This document shows, piece by piece, positions 29,346 to 32,273 of a stretch of DNA of 32,273 nucleotides. The position numbers were made by a program, and so were the translations under genes. The notes beneath the pieces were generated by a model. The model was not told the origin of the DNA, did no database searches, and was given only the letters and a program-made list of their open reading frames with translations. The first letter of the stretch is position 1. Each line of letters opens with the position of its first letter. The DNA is from a virus: the IMG/VR virus record IMGVR_UViG_3300044997_000618, positions 1 to 32,273 of that record; one strand, written 5' to 3'.

Positions 29346-29660
29346 TTAATTTTCTGGTCGCATTGGTTGTTGAATTTTTTCGTAAATCAACGTGGATTTT
29401 CCTCCCACACCCAACACACAAGACATCTCGCCCATTAATTGAAGAATTGTCCATGTGCCAGTGTTGACATTGTGAAAAACAGCGTGTATACCAACTGAAT
29501 CTTGACCTGTCCAAATGGGTTTTTCTTTGTATTCTGATTCCATTGAACGTAAGATTGTTGAGGTATTGTTGCATAAAACAGGTTTTTCAGTTTGAAACGC
29601 AGTGGCGCCAACCATAGATCCCGATAAACATGTAAGTAGTGTTAAAATTACTAATTTCAT
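29346..29660 (-). CDS. Secreted or periplasmic small protein
   Basis: A 104-residue protein with a signal peptide (MKLVILTLLTCLSGSMVGA, residues 1-19). The mature part has YKEKPIWTGQDSVGIHAVFH and ATWTILQL-like GTWTILQLMGEMSCVLGVGG, a pattern seen in small exported proteins of marine and freshwater bacteria and phages. One Cys near residue 30 and one near 80 could pair. Function unknown. A CTAAATA box precedes it, so it may be expressed late. Confidence 0.72.
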   Translation of the reverse strand: MKLVILTLLTCLSGSMVGATAFQTEKPVLCNNTSTILRSMESEYKEKPIWTGQDSVGIHAVFHNVNTGTWTILQLMGEMSCVLGVGGKSTLIYEKIQQPMRPEN

Positions 29661-29687
29661 ATGTAATCGCTTCTTTATAATAAATTT

Positions 29688-29694
29688 TATTTAG
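29688..29694 (-). promoter_or_regulatory. CTAAATA late-type box before secreted protein gene
   Basis: Minus-strand CTAAATA 28 bp before ATG 29660. It is the only such box I note in the right-hand early-type region with an otherwise promoterless gene. Confidence 0.38.
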
Positions 29695-29699
29695 TGCAT

Positions 29700-29903
29700 T
29701 TAATCTTTGTAGTTAACCAGGACCTGAAGGCATTCCCATTGACCCCAAGTTAATTGAAACTGACGATTGTTTATGCAAAAATCAAATCCTTCATCATTGC
29801 TCCACTCGCAAATCTCCATGAAGTCATGTTCTTTGGCATGATGATCATAAGGCTTGAGCTCGGCGAATTTAGCTTTTCTTGTGTGTGTTTTTATAAAGTA
29901 CAT
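29700..29903 (-). CDS. Small acidic conserved phage protein
   Basis: A 67-residue protein (MEICEWSNDEGFDFCINNRQ; LTWGQWECLQVLVNY) resembling small single-domain phage proteins with a WGQWE turn. Function unknown. Its ATG is the end of module copy 3, though no FGVEE gene precedes it intact. Confidence 0.68.
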   Translation of the reverse strand: MYFIKTHTRKAKFAELKPYDHHAKEHDFMEICEWSNDEGFDFCINNRQFQLTWGQWECLQVLVNYKD

Positions 29904-29920
29904 TCTTTAACTCCGAAGGG
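29901..29920 (-). repeat. FGVEE/Shine-Dalgarno module, copy 3 (orphan)
   Basis: Minus strand CCTTCGGAGTTAAAGAATG. In the module frame it reads PFGVKE, but no full upstream protein feeds it. It still provides GGAG and ATG 29903. Confidence 0.55.
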
Positions 29921-29961
29921 TTGTTTATCCACTGATCCACATACAAGTATGAACAGCCATT

Positions 29962-30348
29962 TTAAGAGATTTTTTGTAATTTCTTGGCTAATTCTGTGCG
30001 TTGTTCGTCAGTGAGTTCATCACAGCGGCTGCTGCGATCGGGTTGCCGCAGCCAATTGTCATCTGTTCTAACACCATACAACTTCTCGCTAGCTTTAAAC
30101 GCAGCCCAGGTGCCAAACACCATGCTGACGATGGCTATGTGACCTAACATGTTGTAGCCTATGAGCATGAGTTCGCCAAAAAACACACCAAAGGTCAAGC
30201 ACCAAAAACAGGCAATGATAATACTGGCAAAGTATCTGATGTGTACCGGCATGTGCCTTAGAGGATTTACATTGGGATTAAGCAGATCATGGCCAGATTG
30301 TCTAAGAACCTTGATCATAACCCAAATAAATTTTAATACGCTAAACAT
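29962..30348 (-). CDS. Two-pass membrane protein
   Basis: A 128-residue protein with two strong membrane segments (FASIIIACFWCLTFGVFFGE; GHIAIVSMVFGTWAAF) between a basic N-terminus and a charged cytoplasmic tail (DELTDEQRTELAKKLQ). AAGGAG precedes ATG 30348. Similar proteins occur in T4-like phages without known role. Confidence 0.72.
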   Translation of the reverse strand: MFSVLKFIWVMIKVLRQSGHDLLNPNVNPLRHMPVHIRYFASIIIACFWCLTFGVFFGELMLIGYNMLGHIAIVSMVFGTWAAFKASEKLYGVRTDDNWLRQPDRSSRCDELTDEQRTELAKKLQKIS

Positions 30349-30376
30349 AAAAAATCTCCTTAATTAAATTCCATGT

Positions 30377-30397
30377 CATTTTTAAACTCCAAAACAG
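30377..30397 (-). repeat. FGVEE/Shine-Dalgarno module, copy 4 (decayed)
   Basis: Minus strand TTTTGGAGTTTAAAAATG. In the module frame it reads HCFGV and stops. Its ATG opens only a 12-codon ORF that overlaps the start at 30348, so it looks like the scar of a lost cassette or a leader peptide. Confidence 0.45.
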
Positions 30398-30432
30398 TGT
30401 TGAATCAAATAAAATTTTTTGATTGAGATAAC

Positions 30433-30597
30433 TTACAATATTATAAACAAAGCGGCTGCTGCGTTGGCTGCTGAAAAAAATATATCAATCCAACCTAATG
30501 CATTATTTTTATTTTTAAAGTCTATCTGAGCACATTTCCAAAAATAGCACGCAAAAATTATATTGAGTCCCAGAGCCATTGAAATAAAAATATTCAT
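30433..30597 (-). CDS. 54-residue membrane protein
   Basis: A 54-codon gene: ATG 30597 to TAA 30433. Two hydrophobic segments (NIFISMALGLNIIFACYFW; DIFFSAANAAAALFIIL) flank a short Lys/Asn-rich loop, so a two-pass hairpin is likely. No clear Shine-Dalgarno is seen. Base use is AT-rich compared with the replication genes. Together with the HTH-like ORF upstream it fills most of the 429-bp gap between recognised genes at 30349-30777. Confidence 0.55.
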   Translation of the reverse strand: MNIFISMALGLNIIFACYFWKCAQIDFKNKNNALGWIDIFFSAANAAAALFIIL

Positions 30598-30608
30598 AAT
30601 AAATTATG

Positions 30609-30785
30609 TTATGTTATGTTATTGCCGTAGTAATGATTATCACTATGAGCAGTTACAATTTGATAAACCTCATTTTCATTCATGTCTAGTGCCAACGCTA
30701 TTTCACCAATTGATAGGCACTGATAATCGTACATTTCGCATATTTTGTATATTAGATCTTTTGTTTCATACATTTTTTCATTCAT
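30609..30785 (-). CDS. 58-residue HTH-like small protein
   Basis: A 58-codon frame (ATG 30785; ATG 30773 gives 54). DLIYKICEMYDYQCLSIGEI followed by ALALDMNENEVYQIV has the helix-turn-helix look of a small sigma-like or winged domain. The start overlaps the preceding stop region, with GGAG ten bases upstream. Downstream is a short AT-rich tandem repeat (three AACAT units). Function unknown; DNA binding is inference. Confidence 0.6.
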   Translation of the reverse strand: MNEKMYETKDLIYKICEMYDYQCLSIGEIALALDMNENEVYQIVTAHSDNHYYGNNIT

Positions 30786-31248
30786 TTGTTGGAATCTCCT
30801 CTGTATTTTCCTCCAACTCAGTTACAAATGCTTCGAACTTGAGATCGTCATCCCATCCTTGACAATAGTCGTTGTCTTGATCACACAGTTGAAGCACTTC
30901 ATCATTGTCAATCGTGCGATGACTCACAATAGTTTCGTTGAGATGTTTTTGAGAAAATTCTTTGGCTTCTCCCATGGTCACAGTGTCCAAAGCCCAATCT
31001 GTCTTGCCAGAAGGCACTTCAATCACGTACCGATGTCGAAAAGTCTGTACAGTTTCTACCAGTACCAATTCTGTTTCTTTCTTTTTTATCTCCCAGCTGC
31101 CATCACCGCGATCGATCCAGTGAATTTGATCACCCTCTTGCCAGCCTGTGATTTCCGGAAAGTCCGATGGAAATTCAATAATACCATCCCCATTTTCGTC
31201 TGTCTGAATGTTCAGCTTCCATGATTTATTGATTTGATCGGAATTCAT
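30778..31248 (-). CDS. AbrB/MazE-like N-terminal domain phage protein
   Basis: A 156-residue acidic protein. The N-terminal 55 residues (KLNIQTDENGDGIIEFPSDF then GWQEGDQIHWIDRGDGSWEI) fit the swapped-hairpin AbrB/MazE pattern (strand, DG.I..P, GW.EGD). The rest (TFRHRYVIEVPSGKTDWALD...) is of the type conserved in other phages. It could be a DNA-binding regulator, but the function is unproved. The start overlaps the preceding gene by 4 bp. Confidence 0.72.
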   Translation of the reverse strand: MNSDQINKSWKLNIQTDENGDGIIEFPSDFPEITGWQEGDQIHWIDRGDGSWEIKKKETELVLVETVQTFRHRYVIEVPSGKTDWALDTVTMGEAKEFSQKHLNETIVSHRTIDNDEVLQLCDQDNDYCQGWDDDLKFEAFVTELEENTEEIPTNE

Positions 31249-31712
31249 TCGGTGGCCTCCATTGCTTCGCGCTCGAGTGCCTCAGTCAGCAGGCCGTCAA
31301 ACTCGCCGTAATACTCAACATACCAATGGCCGTCGCGGCGCAGGATGTAGTTGTATTCCTCAAACCGCGCGAGGGCACGATAGTCAGCATAGTCCTTGAA
31401 GCGAACAGCACCCACATCGGTCTCATCTTCACCTCGGTCACGTCCGTAAAATATTGTCATGTCGCCGTACTTTTCTTCATATTCGTCTGCGGAAATATCA
31501 CTGTCAAAACGGCTGAAGATGTGCTTGTCGCCAATGTTGGGGCGCAGTGAGCTGACGTCGCCCAGGTCAATGAGATCTCGCAGTTTGAACGGATCGGAGT
31601 AGTGCTCCTGCAGGATCCGGCCGTTGTGACCCAGGTATCCGTCCCAATGACAGTAAACTCGGTCTACTGAGCCGTCTGCGTATTCCAGTGCAATAGTGCT
31701 TCGTGTGGCCAT
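31245..31712 (-). CDS. Conserved phage protein (MATRSTIALEY type)
   Basis: A 155-residue protein with MATRSTIALEYADGS, then VYCHWDGYLGHNGRILQEHY, DLGDVSSLRPN and TIFYGRDRGEDE. This sequence is widespread in phages and mobile elements of many hosts, without a known function. Strong Shine-Dalgarno (AAGGAG) and a sigma70-like promoter directly upstream make it the first gene of its transcript. Its base composition is more GC-rich than the genes just downstream. Confidence 0.82.
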   Translation of the reverse strand: MATRSTIALEYADGSVDRVYCHWDGYLGHNGRILQEHYSDPFKLRDLIDLGDVSSLRPNIGDKHIFSRFDSDISADEYEEKYGDMTIFYGRDRGEDETDVGAVRFKDYADYRALARFEEYNYILRRDGHWYVEYYGEFDGLLTEALEREAMEATE

Positions 31713-31742
31713 TTCATCTGCTCCTTGAGTGTTTAAGTGTAT

Positions 31743-31771
31743 ATTATAACATCAAACAATAACCCAGTCAA
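31743..31771 (-). promoter_or_regulatory. Sigma70-like promoter for the 31712-30609 block
   Basis: Minus strand: -35 TTGACT (31766-31771), 17-bp spacer, perfect -10 TATAAT (31743-31748). It lies just downstream of the orphan-facing FGVEE module. Confidence 0.75.
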
Positions 31772-31783
31772 CCAAAGGGTTGA

Positions 31784-32273
31784 TCATTCTTCAACTCCGA
31801 AATGTTCTAGTAACTTTGGGATATCTTTAATATCAGCATGACTAATATTAAACCACTCTCCACGGACCCGTTTTTTTTCAAAATGCCTGTGTAATTTTTG
31901 TTCGATAAGATCTGCTCGGTCTAATACATCTGATTTCCAAACTAATTTTAGATCCATCCAATGTGCTGTTTGTAAGGAGGTTTTTCTTTTATCTGTATTT
32001 GATCCCGAAGTAATTCCAATCTTATATGGGGTTCCCGGAATTTCCGGACCTATTACATAAATTGTTCCAGTCACTGCCCCTGCTGAGGCTAGAGTATTTT
32101 TTTGACTACGGACTAGCCCCTTTGCTTTTACCGCACTTCTCCATTTTTTAGCATAGAGATTAGCACAAGATTTACATTGAGGAATAACAAGCCTATCGAC
32201 ATCTTTCTCAACCTTCAGAAGAGAACTAGGAAAGAAGTGTTCTTCAGAAGACTCTAACAATCTTTTACATTTG
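31784..32273 (-). CDS. Zinc-finger plus GIY-YIG (T5orf172/MUG113) nuclease-like protein, partial at right edge
   Basis: The frame is open to the window edge, so the N-terminus is missing. A Cys pair (CKSCANLYAKKWR), together with an earlier KCKRLLESSEEHFF, looks like a C-x2-C-type zinc finger as in HNH/homing proteins. Then GTIYVIGPEIPGTPYKIGIT and KTSLQTAHWMDLKLVW, with LIEQKLHRHF and GEWFNI, fit the GIY-YIG T5orf172/MUG113 domain (catalytic Arg in DKRKTSL, late Glu in GEWF). It probably cuts DNA; a homing role is possible. It ends in EHFGVEE, the module tail. Confidence 0.8.
   Translation of the reverse strand, partial: KCKRLLESSEEHFFPSSLLKVEKDVDRLVIPQCKSCANLYAKKWRSAVKAKGLVRSQKNTLASAGAVTGTIYVIGPEIPGTPYKIGITSGSNTDKRKTSLQTAHWMDLKLVWKSDVLDRADLIEQKLHRHFEKKRVRGEWFNISHADIKDIPKLLEHFGVEE
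31785..31804 (-). repeat. FGVEE/Shine-Dalgarno module, copy 5
   Basis: Minus strand CATTTCGGAGTTGAAGAATG, identical to copy 1. It ends the GIY-YIG gene, but the overlapping ATG opens only 11 codons that run into the next promoter, so no gene uses its ribosome site. Confidence 0.65.

Noticed and set aside
29308-29574. 88-codon minus-strand ORF overlapping the secreted protein gene
   Set aside because: The other frame has a signal peptide, a plausible mature protein and an upstream box; this one is basic, Cys/His-rich and without a start context.
1-32273. Host chromosome or prophage with bacterial genes (infA, erpA, sod, Bug receptor)
   Set aside because: These genes are interleaved by short overlaps with phage-type genes and lack host operon partners; no integrase or attachment repeat is seen. 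A chimeric assembly cannot be fully excluded for 2-3 kb.
1-32273. tRNA genes or CRISPR array
   Set aside because: I found no cloverleaf-like segment with a T-loop GTTCGA core in context, and no regularly spaced direct repeats; a covariance-model scan would be needed to exclude a tRNA fully.

Overview
The window looks like an accessory and early-gene stretch of a T4-like (myovirus-type) phage genome, probably from fresh water and probably infecting a betaproteobacterium. The T4-like assignment rests on a T4 gp44-type clamp-loader ATPase, a PhoH ATPase, a GroES/gp31-like co-chaperonin, a phage MazG, several fibre-like virion proteins, T4-type late boxes (TATAAATA and NTAAATA) and dense, overlapping, mostly one-strand genes. 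The host guess is an inference. It rests on a Bug/TctC-type solute receptor, a family most expanded in Burkholderiales, and on ErpA and IF-1 proteins of proteobacterial type. No capsid, terminase, tRNA, CRISPR array or insertion sequence is visible. Nearly all genes lie on the minus strand; only phoH is clearly on plus.

Layout in plus coordinates (minus-strand transcription runs right to left):
1-3.05 kb: a cut-off glutamine-amidotransferase-like gene, a ferritin-like di-iron protein behind a TATAAATA late box, divergent phoH, and a periplasmic tricarboxylate-transporter receptor converging on phoH at a shared terminator.
3.07-7.8 kb: replication and metabolism genes: HAD phosphatase, clamp loader, CDGSH-like Fe-S mini-protein, GroES-like protein, a stump of DNA polymerase III alpha, and MazG.
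7.86-13.5 kb: five virion or fibre proteins, including a 981-residue protein with Ig/cadherin-like repeats.
13.6-15.8 kb: a compact cassette of ErpA, superoxide dismutase, translation factor IF-1 and three small phage proteins.
15.9-18.9 kb: two tandem SGNH hydrolases, a Bax-inhibitor-1 membrane protein and a histone-H1-like basic protein.
18.9-32.3 kb: a field of small, mostly unknown early-type genes. It includes a gamma-glutamylcyclotransferase-like enzyme, a metallophosphoesterase, a cupin, a SWIM zinc finger, an AbrB-like protein and a GIY-YIG nuclease cut off at the right edge.

Two promoter classes divide the map. Sigma70-like promoters (TTGAC(C/A/T), 17 bp, TATAAT-like) sit ahead of the small-gene blocks on the right and ahead of mazG. 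NTAAATA late-type boxes sit ahead of virion genes and some accessory genes. The most unusual content is the host-like gene set (infA, sod, erpA, Bug receptor, BI-1, ferritin-like). Also unusual is a short module repeated five times in which a Shine-Dalgarno sequence is read as a C-terminal FGVEE tail that overlaps the next start codon. Three small genes below 60 codons (20530-20655, 30433-30597, 30609-30785) are also reported.
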